A stretch of 61,587 bases of DNA from a virus, in IMG/VR virus record IMGVR_UViG_3300032288_002407, positions 1 to 61,587 of that record, one strand, 5' to 3'. The notes beneath the pieces are model-generated. The model saw only the letters and a program-made list of their open reading frames with translations, was not told the DNA's origin and did no database searches. Made by a program: the position numbers and the translations under genes. Below, one piece after another: positions 1 through 13,063 of the stretch; position 1 is the first letter of the stretch, and each line of letters opens with the position of its first letter.

Positions 1-177
1 CGGCTCAGCGGAGGCCAACGCGATAAGCTCGCCAGTGTGATTGGGAAACTGAGAGACAGGTTTGATCTGGCCTGTGAACGCAGAAAACCGGCAGCCGAGG
101 CGCTACTCCAACGCAAGCCGAACAAAAAGGCCAAACAACATTTTCTGGATAATATCGCGGCTCTATGGGATGCCTAA
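1..177 (+). CDS. 3' end of a truncated plus-strand gene, unknown
   Basis: Frame 1 is open from the first base to a TAA at 175-177, giving the last 58 residues of a protein whose start lies outside the window. The residue mix (charged, helix-prone, ending in LWDA) looks protein-like, but I do not recognise the family. It converges on the minus-strand cysteine-rich gene that ends 36 bases further on. The open gene at the right edge of the window does not continue into this one in frame, so the two ends are not a simple join. Confidence 0.5.
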   Translation, partial: RLSGGQRDKLASVIGKLRDRFDLACERRKPAAEALLQRKPNKKAKQHFLDNIAALWDA

Positions 178-212
178 ACAGAAAAAGATAGGCAAGCAAA
201 GTTAATGGCTGC

Positions 213-782
213 TTAAACCTTCTGCCAGCAATGGTCAGGATATCGGATGCCAGTGTTATCTATCGCCTCAAGCGGCAGATGCACTTTTAGGCGCAAGATA
301 CATCCACAGCGGGTGCAGCCTTGAAGCTCGCTATCTCGGCTAGTGTCGGGCCATCCAACACGTTCGCCTACCCATTTTAATGCTGAATGGCACCCCCAAC
401 AGATGCCCACGGGTTTGTTGTCATGGCACTTGGCGCAAATCGCAGCACGCCTTTCTGCCTCCTCTTTCGGGACAAACTGCATACCGCCTTCCGCCCATTT
501 CTTCACGCTGTTGGCAAAGCGATAAACGTCATCAAGCGTCATGTGGCGTTCAGGCTCGCCAATCTCTCGACACTCAATATGCGGGTTCTGCTCGCACATC
601 TCATGGACCACAACGGCCTTCCAGTTGTCAGGAAACTCAATGCCGTTTGCTTCCCAAGACTTTGCCACTTTGGGGTAAATGGCGTTAAGCGATAGGTCTT
701 TGTGGACAATACCTGTTCGGCTGTCTGTATAGACAAAACCGGGAGGTGGAGGTGTAGTTGTTTTATTAACGATTTCCTTCAT
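213..782 (-). CDS. cysteine-rich putative zinc-binding protein
   Basis: A 189-residue protein whose ATG overlaps the stop of the giant gene upstream by four bases (ATGA), so it is the last gene of the minus-strand virion operon. The C-terminal third carries clustered Cys/His pairs (CAKC, CWGCH, CTRCGC, HCW), typical of a structural zinc ribbon. No catalytic signature is visible. Its position next to the giant protein suggests a virion or assembly role, but that is inference. Confidence 0.75.
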   Translation of the reverse strand: MKEIVNKTTTPPPPGFVYTDSRTGIVHKDLSLNAIYPKVAKSWEANGIEFPDNWKAVVVHEMCEQNPHIECREIGEPERHMTLDDVYRFANSVKKWAEGGMQFVPKEEAERRAAICAKCHDNKPVGICWGCHSALKWVGERVGWPDTSRDSELQGCTRCGCILRLKVHLPLEAIDNTGIRYPDHCWQKV

Positions 783-3700
783 CGGCGGTAAACTCTTTTT
801 AGAGCACGATCACGCACTTCGTCAGCTTTGTCCTGCAAAAACGCTCTGGCGCGTTCTGTGGGCATTTGTAGCGCACGTTGGCCGTAACGCAGCAGCATAT
901 CGCGGTATCCCCTTCCGGTTTCCAGCGAGTAAGCATCAGCTTCTTCTTGAGTCAGACGGCGACGATTGCGGCCTTTGCCAATCATGCGGTATTCAGCGTT
1001 TGCAGGGGTGAGCCAGATATTGCGAGCATTGAGAGCACCGAGAATCTTGTATTCGGGTTCAGTTGGACCCATCATAAACTCACGGGAACCCGGAATGACG
1101 TTGCGTTTGATTTGCTTCCCAAGGATGTCGTAGTATTCCTCGCCAATATAGCGGCGGTAAATGGGGATGTGAGAAGCGGTTTTCTCCCACAATCCTTCGT
1201 ATTTGCGAAGTTCTGGCTGCGTGTAGAAGTCAATATCCTTAAGGATACGAGGCACAAATCCGCCAACCCAACCAGATGCAACTCTGGAAAGGCGATCCAA
1301 TTCTTTTTCAGTCGGGTCTTTGGAGGCCAAACGATTACCAACCAATTCTTGAAGGCCGCTAAGAGCAGGGATTTCCAATGTGGATTTTACGCCAGAAACC
1401 ATTCCAGCCACACCTTTGCTCAAGGCACTTTTCTCATCCCATTTCTCAGGAGAGAAACGAATCTGATCGGACATCGAACCAATGGCGGAAAGTATCTGAT
1501 TTAACGGCCAGTTCTGGTAGTTGAACACATACCAGCGGCCATTGAACTTGAAGCCCATCGTGTATTCTTTCTGCCCTTTGGCGAGCATTTGTTTCTTCTG
1601 ATCTGGCGTCAAGTTAGACCAACCACCATTCCAGAAGTTGCCACGCTCTTCATCATCTGGTTCATCTTGGATAGCCTTAACAACTGCATATCCGACCATA
1701 AGCATCACAAAGCTAACAATCTGATTACGATAGATCGTTTCGCGGAAAGCATCTTTCCCCTTAATCTTGTCATCCTTAGCCTCAAGCTGCCGTAGAAGTC
1801 CAGCGAACGGGATGAAGCTCAAGCCTTGGTTGAACTTGTTGCTGGCGTAGCGAACGAATTTAGAACCCGTCAAACCTGCTGCATTGTAAGCAGCAAATTG
1901 ACGCAGATAAGCCAATGCAAGGAAGGTGACAGCTTTGAGGTCTTTATTGCTAATCCAATCCTTCTTCATTTTCTCCAGATACTCGTCAGCATTGGACTGA
2001 CGTTGGGCGAAGAAACCTGTGATGGCATCATAAACAACGCCACCAAAGCCCGTTGGCTGCATCGTCATGGCGGATTCGGAGGCCAAATAGTCAGCATTCT
2101 CCATCTTGCCGCCTAGCTTATTGATAGCGCGATACATCTCGGCTTCGGCATAAGAATCAACGAGAGCTTTTTCAGCCTGAGTTTTTGGAGCCTTATTGTC
2201 AAAGTAATCTCGAATCACCTGATCCTTGTATGCTTTCAAATTGAGCATTTTCTCAGCCTCGATGATCTTGTCTGTGCTCATGCCAGACATGCGTAGTGCA
2301 AGCGAAGCCGTTCCAGCCTTCGTGACCATGACGTTGAAAGCGTCAAGAGCGGTCAGGAGTCGGCTAACGAAACGGAGATACACACCGACATAGCGGCGAA
2401 CCATTCGTGGGTCTTTGGCGAGCTGTTCAGCAAGCAGTTTGTGGCGTTGGAATCGCTGAAGCTGATCGAAATTATTGATTTCATTCAAAATATCGGTTGA
2501 ACCCGTTCCAAGCAAACCAACATCGCCAGTCCAAAGGTAGTTCCAAGCTCTACGTCCAGATTGCTTGAATGCACCAAGGTAACGAGCAAACCCTTTAAGC
2601 ATCAAGATGGATTCTTCGATTGCGCCTTGAATGTCGCCCTTGAATAGCTTGGCAAGCATTCTGCGAGTTCCAATAGTAGCAATGCTATATCCACCGTTAA
2701 GGAATGCAGCACCAATCGAGAAAATGGTTTGAGGGCCAAAGAGAACGCTGGAAGTCCACCAGTTAGAAATGATTTCGCTAACAGGAACGTCCATTGCACC
2801 AGCAAGTTCAACAGCAAACTCCATCGCCAATTTATTGCGCTTGGCAGTGTTCATGTCCTCGTCCTGAAGTTGGTCGGCAAGTTTTTGAATCCGCTCTTTC
2901 TGTTCTTCGGTAAACGAGGTGCTGATACCGTAGCGTTCGCCCAGAATCTTCACAAGATCGTCGTTGTTGAAACCTCCAAGATTGACGATTTCCAGAATCT
3001 TATTGCGTGATTGCTGGAGTTTCTTCTCCACATCCTCGCTAATTTCATCGCGGTCGCGTGCCTTCTTGATTTCATCACGCAACATGCGGTCAAGAATAGC
3101 CTGCCTTCTATTCTCCCAAGCCTCAGCGTAAAGATCAGCAAGGCGTTCCTTTTGCTCATCCGTGAGATTTTGGAAGGATGGAAGATCGGAAATGGCTTCA
3201 AAGATGCGCTGGCGGTATTCGGCAACATCCTTGGGATTCGATGACAAGATTTTCCGCCATGGCATTGCGCGTTCAAGGGGAACAGAGTCGGCTGGACGAG
3301 CCTTGTTCATCTCGCGGAGCAAATTACCCAGAGCTTTTGGTCCTTCAAGCATTCTGAAGGCTTCCATGGCTTCGAGGTCGGCCTTTTCTCGCTCAGCGGC
3401 AGTGAATAGACGTTTTGCAACAGTTTCGCTAACATTGAGCGATTTGAGTCTGGCAACAAAATCTTCAAGAATTACGGGACTCTTTACTTGGTCACGGAAA
3501 GCCTGAATGATCGTGTCTTTATTTGGATTGGTGTCAATTCCAGCAAATCCACTTTGACGCTTCAATCGCTCTTTAGCAAAAATGATACGATGAGCCTGAG
3601 CATCAGCACGCTCACCAACAACAGCCTTGCGTTGCAAAATCTTGTCCTGACGCATGGCTTCACGGGCATCAATTTCAAGTTCTGCCGCTTTCCACAAAAT

Positions 3701-6700
3701 GCCTGCGGTTTTCTCATCAGCCCCAAGTTCGACAGCTTTGTTGACGAACGATTTTTCCGTCATTTGATTTGGCCCAACACCTTGCTTGACGCGCTCCTTG
3801 TAGAGTTCGCGCATGGCGTCCACATTGGGTTTCTTTTCCTTGATGATGAGTGGATCAGAGTAACGCTCTGACAAGTCTTTGAGGATTGCCTGAGCGGTTC
3901 TCTCCGCCTTAGAAACCTGCTCTTCGCTGGATTCCGTCTCACCTTCTTGGGGCGTTTCAAGGCTCTTGCCAGCTTCCGCACGTTTTTTGGCCGTGTTGAC
4001 CATCTTCTCGCGCTTCTTGCGGGTCTTTTTCTGTTCGGGAGTTTTGGCATCTTCCTCCTTACCAAGAAGTTTTGCCAAGATTTCCATTCGGCGCTTATCA
4101 TCTTTTTTGCGCATTTCATCGCGCTCAGCCTTAGTTAGCTTTGCTAGAGCGTTTCTCTCTTCAGAAGAAATGGATGCTTTTGCAGCGGATGCGTCACGCT
4201 TGTCAAGAATGTCCAAAATACCCCTGCGACGAAGAATGTCTTTATATTCCTCATACAGGCTCTTTTCAGGTTCCGTTAGAGTTGCCTCACCAGCCGCAAG
4301 ATCAATAGCATCTTGGTCATCTTCCACCGCACTTTCTTGAGCTTCAACTTCAGCCTGCGTTGTTTCCTCAGCAGCTTTCTCTTCTGCTTTAGTAATGATG
4401 TCTGTGATCTTCTCGGTTCCGCCCGTGATGGCGTCAAGTTTGTCTTTGGATTTCTGCTCTTTTTGAAGTTTAGCTTGATTGAAAAGGTTTCTCCCCCTGT
4501 AACGTGGATCAGTTAGTGACTCTTGACGATTTTGAAGGGCTTGACCAGCTCCAGTTCCAGCATTGTAATAAATAATACCACGCTTCTCAGCCAACTCTAA
4601 CTCACGCTTACGACGAGGGTTGCGTTCCTTCCTAATTTCATTTGCCAATCTGTTCTCAATCTCAATTCCAATCTGACTACGAGCAATCGTAATCATATCC
4701 GACGAGACATCCTTACTGACTTGCAGACCAACGGCTATCTGAAACTCAGGGTCTTGTAGAGCTTCAGCAACAACTAGAATGTCATTTGTTTTTGCCATCA
4801 AGTCGTCAATGAGCTTAATCGCTGTATCACGGTAAAGAACATACGACTTGACGTTATGTTCTGGAATCTCGGTATCCTTGAGAAGTTTGCCTTTGAACTT
4901 GGCCGTCTTATCAACACGGCCTTTTCCAGCTTCAGCTAAATCAACCTTGAACGATTTTGAAGCCTCTTCCGCATCTTCAATCGGAATCTTAGACGCCTTT
5001 GCAGCCCTCGGCATCACAACGACGAATCCAGCACGGCGACCTTCTGGGGTGGTGACGTTGATTTCGGATGTGTCGGAAAATTGAGCCAGATTGTTTTCAG
5101 CATTCTTGATTCGTTCCGAAAGCATTTCTCCGAAAACACCCTCCTTGGCAGATGCGTATCCATCACTAATCCATTGAAGAACGATCTCTTGCCATTCACG
5201 AAGCACGTTTGCTATCTTCCTGAATGCCGTTTCAGTTAATTGGCCAGTCTTTTTAAGCTGTATCAAAGATCTAACCAGTTCAGGTAAAACATAGGGATAT
5301 TGAGCCGCTAGATCCAATAGCTCATTTAAACTAAGGTTGGCTATTTCTGGATTATTGTTATAAAGCGATAGGGATGATGCCAGAATCCTCCTGAGAGATT
5401 CAGCTTCTAAGTCGTTTAGCGAATCAGCCTTTTGAATTAAAGAGAAGGCAAGATTACTTTGTTCACCAAGAACAAATTGATCGAATGAAATTTTTTTGCC
5501 AGATTTGATCCATTGATTCCTCAAGCCGATCAAATCCGACAAGTGAATCAACTCCTTAATGACTGAATCTTTTGTGTATTGAGATGCAGCCTGCGGAGCC
5601 ATCTTTTGCAACTCATCGAAACGCTCTTGTGATAAGGAGTATCCAATGATGATGCTGCCATCTGGCATAGCACGGACTTGTAGAGGCGCATTGTCATCAA
5701 TTCTGATTCCATTGTTTGTAGCGAAGTTGGATGCAGGCCGAAGCACCCGTTGGACGAATTTTTTAGAGACGCCATTAATCTCACCAAGAGAGGGAGATTT
5801 TTCGGTGGATTTGCGAATAAGTTCATTGAATGGATTGTCTTTTTCAAACGCTTGTATCTCTACTTCTTGCTCAGGAATAATTTGCTCACCCTCCTGCAAC
5901 ACCGCCCCGTTGTCCTCAAACAAGTCCTGAAGCACGTTGCTGAACTCGTCCTGCGTGACTCCGGGCATCAGTTCTTCGGTCTTTGCGAACAGTTCGCCAA
6001 TCGGCACCGCCACACTGGTATCCTTGGGCATCGCTTCGTAAGCACGACGAATGGCTTCACGCACGTCCATGTCTCTCTCGCTGTAAATCGTAGAGCGTGC
6101 AGCCTCGTTGCCTGCGCTGGTTGCAGCATCGGTGTCGGAGGCGAATTGAGGACGGGAGAAACGGATGTCCGGCGATGTCGGCTGGAACCGCTGTGAGGGC
6201 GGAATGACGTTGCCGGACTCGTCACGGGTTACTGGGTCTGTATTCTGTGGGACATAAGCAATAATCGCCTCTTGCTTATTCTGTTTTGATAGCATCGCCC
6301 GATGGCGTCCATCTACAATAACTCCATCAACTCCGATAATGATCGGTCCTTTGCTTGGAATAGCCCTTTTAGCATCAACGACGCTTTCTGATCCTTCTTC
6401 AAATCTTAGCGTGCTGACAGGCACTTTAGCCAAGACATACTTTTTGCCACCAAGAGCTTTAGCAATAGCTCGATAGTCAAGAGCCATGCTTGGGGAGTTT
6501 TGGTCTATCAGGCGTAGCACATCTTCAGATGAAAGACCTGTCTGATCAAACGCTGCCTCATCCACCATCTGCTGCATCCTAGCAGCCGCCTTTGGATTGC
6601 GCTCAATCCAAGAATCAACCACCGCTTGACGCTCATCTGGCGAAGCATCACGCAGTAGTTGATTGAGGTTGTCGTTGCCGCTGTCGCCAGCCTCAACCGC

Positions 6701-9700
6701 TGCGAGGTATTCGGCGTCCATTTCAGGGGTGATTCCAGCAGTCGGAGCGATTGCACTCAACTTCACTTTACCACCGTCTTTTAAGGTAAAACTACCAAGT
6801 GGCACCGCAGGACGCTTCATCGCGTTACGCATCAGTCGAGCAACGTCCTTGAGGTTCTTCAGCGTAGGTTCACCCTTTTGTCCGGTCAAACGCCTCCAGA
6901 CACGCTTGAGGAACTGAACGATGTCGTCCCAAACGCCTCCAGTTGGAATCTTTTCCATCTTCTCAAAGTCGCGCATCAGAAGCTCTTCAAGGGCTTCAAA
7001 CCGACTTTCAAGATTCGTTCTCCAGTCAGCGTATTCATCGTAAGTCTCAACGAGTTTTGCAATCTGCTCGTCAGAGTAGGCACGCATCAGGTATCCACGA
7101 AGCTCACGCTTCTCGGCCATTGTAAAGAGAGAGATAGCCTTATGCCCGTTCTCATGGGCAATGACACGACGAGCAGCAGCTTGCTCCGGCGTAAGGCCAA
7201 GCATTGTTGCCAAGTTTCGATCCAAGTTGGAAACCTGAATCTGCTTCGCAAAAATGAGCGTCTGGCCGTTCTCGTAAAGACCTTCGATGTTCTTCTCGGT
7301 TTGAAGGCGAGCGTAAGCCGATGGGAAAAGACGCGCATTCGCTTTGTCAGCCAAGAAAGCCTCCAAAGACTCATACACGTTCGTCAAATAAGCGTTCGGA
7401 ATCTCGCCAGAGTTAGTCAATGCCTCGCGTGCCGTTTCGACATCAACCTTGGTGACAGTGCCTTGAATAGCATCCTCCTTCTGCGGACCTACTACGGAGT
7501 TGAGGGAGCTTTTGGTGGCATTGTCTTGCTTCTCCTGACGCTTCTTTGCGGCCTCGTCAGCAGCAGCTTGCTTCTTTTTCGCAGCGGCAGCTTTTGGCCC
7601 TAAATTCTCCCTTGACGAGATTTCAGTTTCAGGTGAAACTTCGCCAACCATGGGAATCGACCCTCCCACGGGTTCAGCCTGAACACCTCGCGTAGCCCCC
7701 GGCTCCACGGCCACGGAGTCGGGGGTTGGCTTTTCGGCTGCGGTGGGTTGAGGCTGGAAATTAGCAGATTCAACAAAGTCTTTAGCTGCCTCTATTGCCT
7801 CATTGTAAGTAACGTTACGAGCTAATACAGAACGACCAGTTTTAGTTTTGCGCCCCGCAAATGCAGTCCATGATTTGTCTGCTTTCTTGGGCACCTTACC
7901 AGTGGCGAAATCAAGACGCGCCTCAACAGTGGCGTCAAGTTTTTCAATGTCACCAAGACGATTCCAATTATCCGGCGAAGATACTTTTGATGGTGCTTTG
8001 ATTTCAGTTATTGACTCGCCATCTACGCCATTCGGTTTTGACCGACGACTCACAGACGGTTTTGAAACGATTATTTCATTGCGGGTAAAAACAGGCGCAG
8101 CCATCCCTTCAACCTCCGCCGCCCTCTCAGCAGGCGTCAGTTTCGGCCTTTGATCTTCTGGCATCGCTGCCACGCCAGCTTCGGTGATGATGTTCTGCCC
8201 ATCCACTTGCTCAACAAGCCCTTGGTCAACAAGCGACTGAACCTGCTCAGGCGTTGCATTGTTGTCCCGAACAGCGATGAGCGCAGGAAGATTATCCACC
8301 AGAGGGGCTGCGGCAAACGGGTCTGCCGCAACCTCCGGTGAAGGCATTACTTCTTCTTTGACTTCGCCTTCCGCTGGACGGAGTAGGCTATCGCCAAGGA
8401 TTGCTTCTTCGGCTTCCCGGCTTTCAATTCGGTCTTGAGGTTCTTCATAAACGCTTTCTTCGCTGGGGACTTGAGCAGGGGCATATAGTTCTGGTTCTGG
8501 TGTTAGTGTGGGTTCTTCCACAGCGGGTGCTGTGGCTTGCCCCGTTTGTGGGGAAGGTGTTACTTTCCGTAGGACGGGAAGATCAATAAAAGCAGTCCCA
8601 TTTTCCCATCTCACATTTGACTCGTTTAGCCCGACTCCAAATCCTTCAAGCATCTTGCCAAGATACGTTTTCACTTTGGCAAAATCTTTTGGATTAGTAA
8701 TGCGAATGTTCTCAAACTTGCCAGTTGGGTCAACTGGTATGGGCAGATCGTTGCGAATACTTTCTCCCGAAATAGCCACCGAAGTCGTTGCTGGCCTTCC
8801 GTTCTCAATGACTGGCTCGTAGCCTTGGTTCAGTTGATTCAAGAAGAATCGCAATCCATCCGTGCTTACCGATACATCCTCAGTGTAGGTATGCCCCTCT
8901 GGAAGTCTGGACTGCAAAGATTGGAGCATTTTCTTAGTTGCTCCAGCCTTCTCGGTTCGTCTCTCCAATTTAGAGGTAAATGTATTGGTTGGGTTGCCGT
9001 TTTCGTCATACTGACGCATGTAGGCAATGAAATCATTATTCCCAAACGCACTTACGAATACATCTACGTTTCCTGTTTCTGGATTGATGTAATTGACTGT
9101 CTCAATCTCGCCATCACGACTGTAAGAAGCTGGGTCAATTTGTAATGGTTTAGTGAATTTGCCTCCAAAGTTATCCTCGTCTGGGAGCATATCTTTGTTC
9201 CGAGTATTAAAATCGGTTGGGGTAACAGCCGGAGTCGTAGGTGGTGCTTCTGCTGGAGGTAGCGTTGTAGCTTCGGCAGCAGGAGGAGCAGTAACCACAG
9301 GCGGTTTCGCTGAACGAGACTGAATCTCTCGGGTCAACGTCTGGATGTCGTTGTCAATCTGGGCATTGCCTTGATCGCCAAAGTCCAAAGTCCTGCGTGC
9401 GTTCTCCCGTGAGGTCAGTTCTGCTTGAAGCTCCTCGACCGTAGATTCTGGCTTGATGACCGGAGAGGGAGGCGGCGGGACATTCGCCTTGGGAGCAGCG
9501 TTTGCTGCCACTTTCCTCTGCTCCTCGGCAATTCTAGCAGCTTCAGCCGCTTGCTCAGGCTGAACTGTTGGCTGGGACGTTTTCGGAAGGATTTCTTTAA
9601 GCGTTGCATCGAAACCAGCTTGGGCTTTAGCTGATTCTGAACTTCCTGCCGCTTCAAGGGATTTTGCGGCATCTGTGTTAAGCTGAACTGCAACTTCATC

Positions 9701-11053
9701 TGGCGAAGGCATCGAAGGTTCTTCCGCCTTGGTAAAACGAACATTGAAATACTTTTCAACGTCACTCGATCTACCCTCATCAAGTGCTTTAAGGGCAGCA
9801 TTTGATTCTTCAACTTTATCAGCAAGGAATTTGCGTTGTGCTGGGGTTATATCTGGACTAGAAAGTTGTTTTTCAGCACTTTCCGCTTGCTTGGTCATTT
9901 TATCGCGGAACTCAGATTCTTCAAAACTTTGCCGAGTTAAACCTCGATAAGCCATTCCACCAGCTCCACCAACCAATCCCATCATGGCTGTTGTTGCTAA
10001 TGTGGGTTCCGCAACACGCTCAACTCCTTGCTTGAAACGCTCAAGAGTAAATGGAGGTATTTCCACAGCCTCAACAGGCTGACCTTGCATAATTCCTTCC
10101 TCCAATTTTTTATATGGAGACTCTTGGAGAACGTCAGTGACGGCTTCCGTTCCAACTTCCGTTCCTGCTCCAGCCGCTCCAGCTCCAACAGCTTTTAGAG
10201 CATTCATCCCCTTGACCTTAGATAATGCGCCACTTGCTAACTGTTGAACGCCTGTCTTGCCACCAAGAATGCGATAGATGTATTTGCCAGCACCAGCCAA
10301 AGCAAGATTGCCAAAAGCCTCTGGTAGAGCTTCTGCCATGCCCATTTCTTGAGCAAGTGGAAGAAGTTCTTGATATGCTTCATCTTGTTCTTGTTTATTG
10401 GGAAGGCGACCTTCTTTTTCTAAAAAGAAATTATCAATACGTTCACGCGCATCGTCTAAAAATTGCGATCCAGCCATTCTGTAAGCAGCATAACCACCCG
10501 CTGCACCGCCAGCCGCCATACCAGCACGTTGAGCTATAATTGGATTTCCGCTTAAATAAGCGGTTCCAAGTCCAGTTACCGCGCCTGCGCCAAGGGAGGC
10601 TGGTAGAGTAGTTAAAGAAAAACCCAAAGAAGGTTGAGCACTACGAATGGAACGACCAATAATTGATGCGTCGCCAGATGCTTCTGCTTCGGCTTGAGCT
10701 TGTTCAGCTTCTCGCTGGACATCACGCATCTCTTTTTGGCGTTGCAAAGATTCTGGCCCCTTTTCCCAAGGGTTCATTGTTCCTTCATACAACTGACCAA
10801 ATGAAGCTGGAATTGTGCGTCCAAGAGATGTAACAGCCTGACCCAAAGATGAGCCAATGTCGCTTAAATCAAAAAAAGGTAATTCTTTTTCTGGTGTAGC
10901 AGTTGGCTCAGCAGGCAATTCAGAAGTAGGCTGTTGCTGCTGAAGAATTTGCTGAATTGCTTCATCATAATCTTGCTGCGTTGGTTCATTCTCCGTGTTG
11001 AAGGTCACGGGGTATTCAAGACCGTCAACTGTAATGGGAACTTGCCAAGGCAT
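779..11053 (-). CDS. giant polyvalent-type virion protein
   Basis: A 3,424-residue protein, by far the largest gene here. In order: a Gln/Pro-rich N terminus; glycine-rich hydrophobic segments at about residues 143-197 and 240-305; long Pro/Ala/Glu-rich linkers; an HExxH metalloprotease-type motif (HENGH, about 1300-1304); a ParB-like patch with VDGRHR near 1580; long charged coiled-coil stretches; and a C-terminal region with one hydrophobic helix near 3110-3128. This architecture matches phage polyvalent proteins, which are thought to be packaged and ejected with the DNA. It follows the 344-residue gene by two bases. The protease, ParB-like and membrane parts are read from motifs only; exact domain names need profile searches. 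Confidence 0.75.
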   Translation of the reverse strand: MPWQVPITVDGLEYPVTFNTENEPTQQDYDEAIQQILQQQQPTSELPAEPTATPEKELPFFDLSDIGSSLGQAVTSLGRTIPASFGQLYEGTMNPWEKGPESLQRQKEMRDVQREAEQAQAEAEASGDASIIGRSIRSAQPSLGFSLTTLPASLGAGAVTGLGTAYLSGNPIIAQRAGMAAGGAAGGYAAYRMAGSQFLDDARERIDNFFLEKEGRLPNKQEQDEAYQELLPLAQEMGMAEALPEAFGNLALAGAGKYIYRILGGKTGVQQLASGALSKVKGMNALKAVGAGAAGAGTEVGTEAVTDVLQESPYKKLEEGIMQGQPVEAVEIPPFTLERFKQGVERVAEPTLATTAMMGLVGGAGGMAYRGLTRQSFEESEFRDKMTKQAESAEKQLSSPDITPAQRKFLADKVEESNAALKALDEGRSSDVEKYFNVRFTKAEEPSMPSPDEVAVQLNTDAAKSLEAAGSSESAKAQAGFDATLKEILPKTSQPTVQPEQAAEAARIAEEQRKVAANAAPKANVPPPPSPVIKPESTVEELQAELTSRENARRTLDFGDQGNAQIDNDIQTLTREIQSRSAKPPVVTAPPAAEATTLPPAEAPPTTPAVTPTDFNTRNKDMLPDEDNFGGKFTKPLQIDPASYSRDGEIETVNYINPETGNVDVFVSAFGNNDFIAYMRQYDENGNPTNTFTSKLERRTEKAGATKKMLQSLQSRLPEGHTYTEDVSVSTDGLRFFLNQLNQGYEPVIENGRPATTSVAISGESIRNDLPIPVDPTGKFENIRITNPKDFAKVKTYLGKMLEGFGVGLNESNVRWENGTAFIDLPVLRKVTPSPQTGQATAPAVEEPTLTPEPELYAPAQVPSEESVYEEPQDRIESREAEEAILGDSLLRPAEGEVKEEVMPSPEVAADPFAAAPLVDNLPALIAVRDNNATPEQVQSLVDQGLVEQVDGQNIITEAGVAAMPEDQRPKLTPAERAAEVEGMAAPVFTRNEIIVSKPSVSRRSKPNGVDGESITEIKAPSKVSSPDNWNRLGDIEKLDATVEARLDFATGKVPKKADKSWTAFAGRKTKTGRSVLARNVTYNEAIEAAKDFVESANFQPQPTAAEKPTPDSVAVEPGATRGVQAEPVGGSIPMVGEVSPETEISSRENLGPKAAAAKKKQAAADEAAKKRQEKQDNATKSSLNSVVGPQKEDAIQGTVTKVDVETAREALTNSGEIPNAYLTNVYESLEAFLADKANARLFPSAYARLQTEKNIEGLYENGQTLIFAKQIQVSNLDRNLATMLGLTPEQAAARRVIAHENGHKAISLFTMAEKRELRGYLMRAYSDEQIAKLVETYDEYADWRTNLESRFEALEELLMRDFEKMEKIPTGGVWDDIVQFLKRVWRRLTGQKGEPTLKNLKDVARLMRNAMKRPAVPLGSFTLKDGGKVKLSAIAPTAGITPEMDAEYLAAVEAGDSGNDNLNQLLRDASPDERQAVVDSWIERNPKAAARMQQMVDEAAFDQTGLSSEDVLRLIDQNSPSMALDYRAIAKALGGKKYVLAKVPVSTLRFEEGSESVVDAKRAIPSKGPIIIGVDGVIVDGRHRAMLSKQNKQEAIIAYVPQNTDPVTRDESGNVIPPSQRFQPTSPDIRFSRPQFASDTDAATSAGNEAARSTIYSERDMDVREAIRRAYEAMPKDTSVAVPIGELFAKTEELMPGVTQDEFSNVLQDLFEDNGAVLQEGEQIIPEQEVEIQAFEKDNPFNELIRKSTEKSPSLGEINGVSKKFVQRVLRPASNFATNNGIRIDDNAPLQVRAMPDGSIIIGYSLSQERFDELQKMAPQAASQYTKDSVIKELIHLSDLIGLRNQWIKSGKKISFDQFVLGEQSNLAFSLIQKADSLNDLEAESLRRILASSLSLYNNNPEIANLSLNELLDLAAQYPYVLPELVRSLIQLKKTGQLTETAFRKIANVLREWQEIVLQWISDGYASAKEGVFGEMLSERIKNAENNLAQFSDTSEINVTTPEGRRAGFVVVMPRAAKASKIPIEDAEEASKSFKVDLAEAGKGRVDKTAKFKGKLLKDTEIPEHNVKSYVLYRDTAIKLIDDLMAKTNDILVVAEALQDPEFQIAVGLQVSKDVSSDMITIARSQIGIEIENRLANEIRKERNPRRKRELELAEKRGIIYYNAGTGAGQALQNRQESLTDPRYRGRNLFNQAKLQKEQKSKDKLDAITGGTEKITDIITKAEEKAAEETTQAEVEAQESAVEDDQDAIDLAAGEATLTEPEKSLYEEYKDILRRRGILDILDKRDASAAKASISSEERNALAKLTKAERDEMRKKDDKRRMEILAKLLGKEEDAKTPEQKKTRKKREKMVNTAKKRAEAGKSLETPQEGETESSEEQVSKAERTAQAILKDLSERYSDPLIIKEKKPNVDAMRELYKERVKQGVGPNQMTEKSFVNKAVELGADEKTAGILWKAAELEIDAREAMRQDKILQRKAVVGERADAQAHRIIFAKERLKRQSGFAGIDTNPNKDTIIQAFRDQVKSPVILEDFVARLKSLNVSETVAKRLFTAAEREKADLEAMEAFRMLEGPKALGNLLREMNKARPADSVPLERAMPWRKILSSNPKDVAEYRQRIFEAISDLPSFQNLTDEQKERLADLYAEAWENRRQAILDRMLRDEIKKARDRDEISEDVEKKLQQSRNKILEIVNLGGFNNDDLVKILGERYGISTSFTEEQKERIQKLADQLQDEDMNTAKRNKLAMEFAVELAGAMDVPVSEIISNWWTSSVLFGPQTIFSIGAAFLNGGYSIATIGTRRMLAKLFKGDIQGAIEESILMLKGFARYLGAFKQSGRRAWNYLWTGDVGLLGTGSTDILNEINNFDQLQRFQRHKLLAEQLAKDPRMVRRYVGVYLRFVSRLLTALDAFNVMVTKAGTASLALRMSGMSTDKIIEAEKMLNLKAYKDQVIRDYFDNKAPKTQAEKALVDSYAEAEMYRAINKLGGKMENADYLASESAMTMQPTGFGGVVYDAITGFFAQRQSNADEYLEKMKKDWISNKDLKAVTFLALAYLRQFAAYNAAGLTGSKFVRYASNKFNQGLSFIPFAGLLRQLEAKDDKIKGKDAFRETIYRNQIVSFVMLMVGYAVVKAIQDEPDDEERGNFWNGGWSNLTPDQKKQMLAKGQKEYTMGFKFNGRWYVFNYQNWPLNQILSAIGSMSDQIRFSPEKWDEKSALSKGVAGMVSGVKSTLEIPALSGLQELVGNRLASKDPTEKELDRLSRVASGWVGGFVPRILKDIDFYTQPELRKYEGLWEKTASHIPIYRRYIGEEYYDILGKQIKRNVIPGSREFMMGPTEPEYKILGALNARNIWLTPANAEYRMIGKGRNRRRLTQEEADAYSLETGRGYRDMLLRYGQRALQMPTERARAFLQDKADEVRDRALKRVYRR

Positions 11054-11055
11054 GA

Positions 11056-12090
11056 CTAGCGTGGTGTTTGAATTGGTGTGCCAATTTGGATTTTTGGCAT
11101 TCTCGCAATAGTAGCATTTGCTGTTGGTGGAGCAACTTGCTTTTGAGGTTTCCCCATTAAACCACCCATTTCTTGTTGTAGAACAGAACCAAAATCATCT
11201 CCCATTGCAGCGGGAGAAGTAACCTCTTCAGCGGTTACTGCGGATTTAGGCATAAATTTGCTCAACAACCTTTTATCGTAAAGTTGACTAATTGCATTTT
11301 TTCTTCTTTGCAGCTCAACCGCTTCAGGAGAAGGTATTTCTCTAGGTTGAGAAGAATCATCTTCAGAAAACAATGGATTAGGAACCATATCCCTTGCCGA
11401 ATCATACAAAGCCTTTTCTTCGCTTTGAAGATAATTTAGATACTTCTCCATTGCTGCCAACTCAGGATCACTTTTCTTAACCGTGTGCTGGAAGATCAAG
11501 CCTTCTTCTTCTTCGGGGGAAAGAAGTTTGCGCTCACCAGTAAGCGGAATGCCCACTTTAGCCAACCTGCCACGTTGTTCATCAATTCCCATTTCCGTAT
11601 CAATAACCGTTTTGGCACCCAATGGGTCGTTGGCGTATTGCGGCGTATTGAGAAGTTCGAAATACTTATTTCGATATTGTCCGGGCAAATCTTTAGCCAA
11701 GCTGGGAGCCAATGTTTTAGAAGCCCTAGAAGGCTGCATAAACTGTGCGACTTTAGCAAATTGACCAAACTGAGGGCTGAAAGCTATTGCCGGATTTTTG
11801 CGGAAAATGTTTTCGATGTTTTCACCTTGCTCAAGTTCCTCAAAAGCACGACCCATTGCCTCTTGGCCTTGAAGCTCCATTTCTTGTTTTCTCTGTTGAT
11901 TAGCCAAAGCAGCTTCTTGAATTGCCATTTGCTGCTCTTGAGCCATGTCCCTTCTAAGCCTTGGATCAAGGGACCATCTAGGCTCATCAACTTCAATGCC
12001 AAAAATAGTTCCGGGATTGGATACTTTACGACGAGGAAGCCCCATGCCAAAAACGCGGGATGCAGGTGTGGATTTGTAGGGTTCAGCCAT
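11056..12090 (-). CDS. putative virion protein, unknown
   Basis: A 344-residue, Gln/Glu-rich and Pro-rich protein with helical segments (about residues 48-80) and a C-terminal low-complexity tail. There is no motif I recognise. It sits two bases upstream of the giant protein gene and directly downstream of the connector-like gene in the virion operon. A structural or ejection-associated role is likely from position alone. Confidence 0.7.
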   Translation of the reverse strand: MAEPYKSTPASRVFGMGLPRRKVSNPGTIFGIEVDEPRWSLDPRLRRDMAQEQQMAIQEAALANQQRKQEMELQGQEAMGRAFEELEQGENIENIFRKNPAIAFSPQFGQFAKVAQFMQPSRASKTLAPSLAKDLPGQYRNKYFELLNTPQYANDPLGAKTVIDTEMGIDEQRGRLAKVGIPLTGERKLLSPEEEEGLIFQHTVKKSDPELAAMEKYLNYLQSEEKALYDSARDMVPNPLFSEDDSSQPREIPSPEAVELQRRKNAISQLYDKRLLSKFMPKSAVTAEEVTSPAAMGDDFGSVLQQEMGGLMGKPQKQVAPPTANATIARMPKIQIGTPIQTPR

Positions 12091-12091
12091 A

Positions 12092-13048
12092 TCAAAGAGT
12101 TACGAGTCCGGGTTGATTCCAGCCAGTTCCAAAACATCCACCCATGATGCCCCAATTTATAAATGAGGTGCTAGGGATGCCGCCACCACGGGCATATTTG
12201 GCTTCTTGATTCAAAAGATTGATACAACGCGCCCAATTTTCCTCGGCCTTCTGGCTGTCAGAACCATCCTCAAACTTCCAAGCCCAGAAACCAGCACGAA
12301 GGGCAGGAATGTTGCCGGGGATCACCCAATCGCTTTCATTCCGCATACGGATGAATCTACGCTGGCAGATCAAGCGAATAGCGTTCTCAGCTTGTCCGGT
12401 TTGATAACGGCGGTAGGAAGGACGGGATTCACCGGGATAGTAGGAACCAATGAGGTTGTTTCCTGCGTCATACAAAGCCCATGCTTTTTGCATAACCGTG
12501 GAAGGATCAGGGGTAGCCTGAATACCAGTCACAACAGAGAATTGATTCGTTGTGTTCACGAAAGGAGCGGCACAAGTGACCGATTCACCGAGTAGTCCAT
12601 CAGCATCAAAAATGTCAGCGCCGTTTTGATCTTTGCCGAACAAACGGATTTGTTTGCCGTCATCAGCAACATTGGTCGCCACCTTCAAAACACCCACAGT
12701 CTGAATGTTGGCTTGAGTGGCAAATCCATCCCCCATGTCAATCAAGACACCAGCCCAATTCAACGAGTCCAAAACTTCGCCGGGGCCGTTAATCATGTAG
12801 GTGTGGAACTGCGTATAGGTCAACGCAGGAACACGGTTGTAAGTCATTGCCAGAACTGCCTCAAACTCGTATGGCAACGTGATAAAACCATCCGAGCTAG
12901 GGAAGTCCACTTCAAGAATTGACCCTTTCCACTTGCCAGACTTCGTAACACGCTCGCAAACCTCATTAAGAATTTGGAGAAAACTTTGTTCTCCAAACTG
13001 AGGTTCAAGTTGCTGCCGAACATCGGCTACTGTGAGTTGGGTGTTCAT
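12092..13048 (-). CDS. putative head-tail connector or tail protein
   Basis: A 318-residue protein with a helical N terminus (VRQQLEPQFGEQSFLQILNE), a beta-rich middle and a Trp/Arg-rich C terminus. This overall layout is like the adaptor or tail-tube proteins placed between portal and fibres in short-tailed phages. I see no single diagnostic motif, so the assignment rests on layout and gene order. One base separates it from the downstream 344-residue gene. Confidence 0.55.
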   Translation of the reverse strand: MNTQLTVADVRQQLEPQFGEQSFLQILNEVCERVTKSGKWKGSILEVDFPSSDGFITLPYEFEAVLAMTYNRVPALTYTQFHTYMINGPGEVLDSLNWAGVLIDMGDGFATQANIQTVGVLKVATNVADDGKQIRLFGKDQNGADIFDADGLLGESVTCAAPFVNTTNQFSVVTGIQATPDPSTVMQKAWALYDAGNNLIGSYYPGESRPSYRRYQTGQAENAIRLICQRRFIRMRNESDWVIPGNIPALRAGFWAWKFEDGSDSQKAEENWARCINLLNQEAKYARGGGIPSTSFINWGIMGGCFGTGWNQPGLVTL

Positions 13049-13063
13049 TGCAAGTTTGATGAA

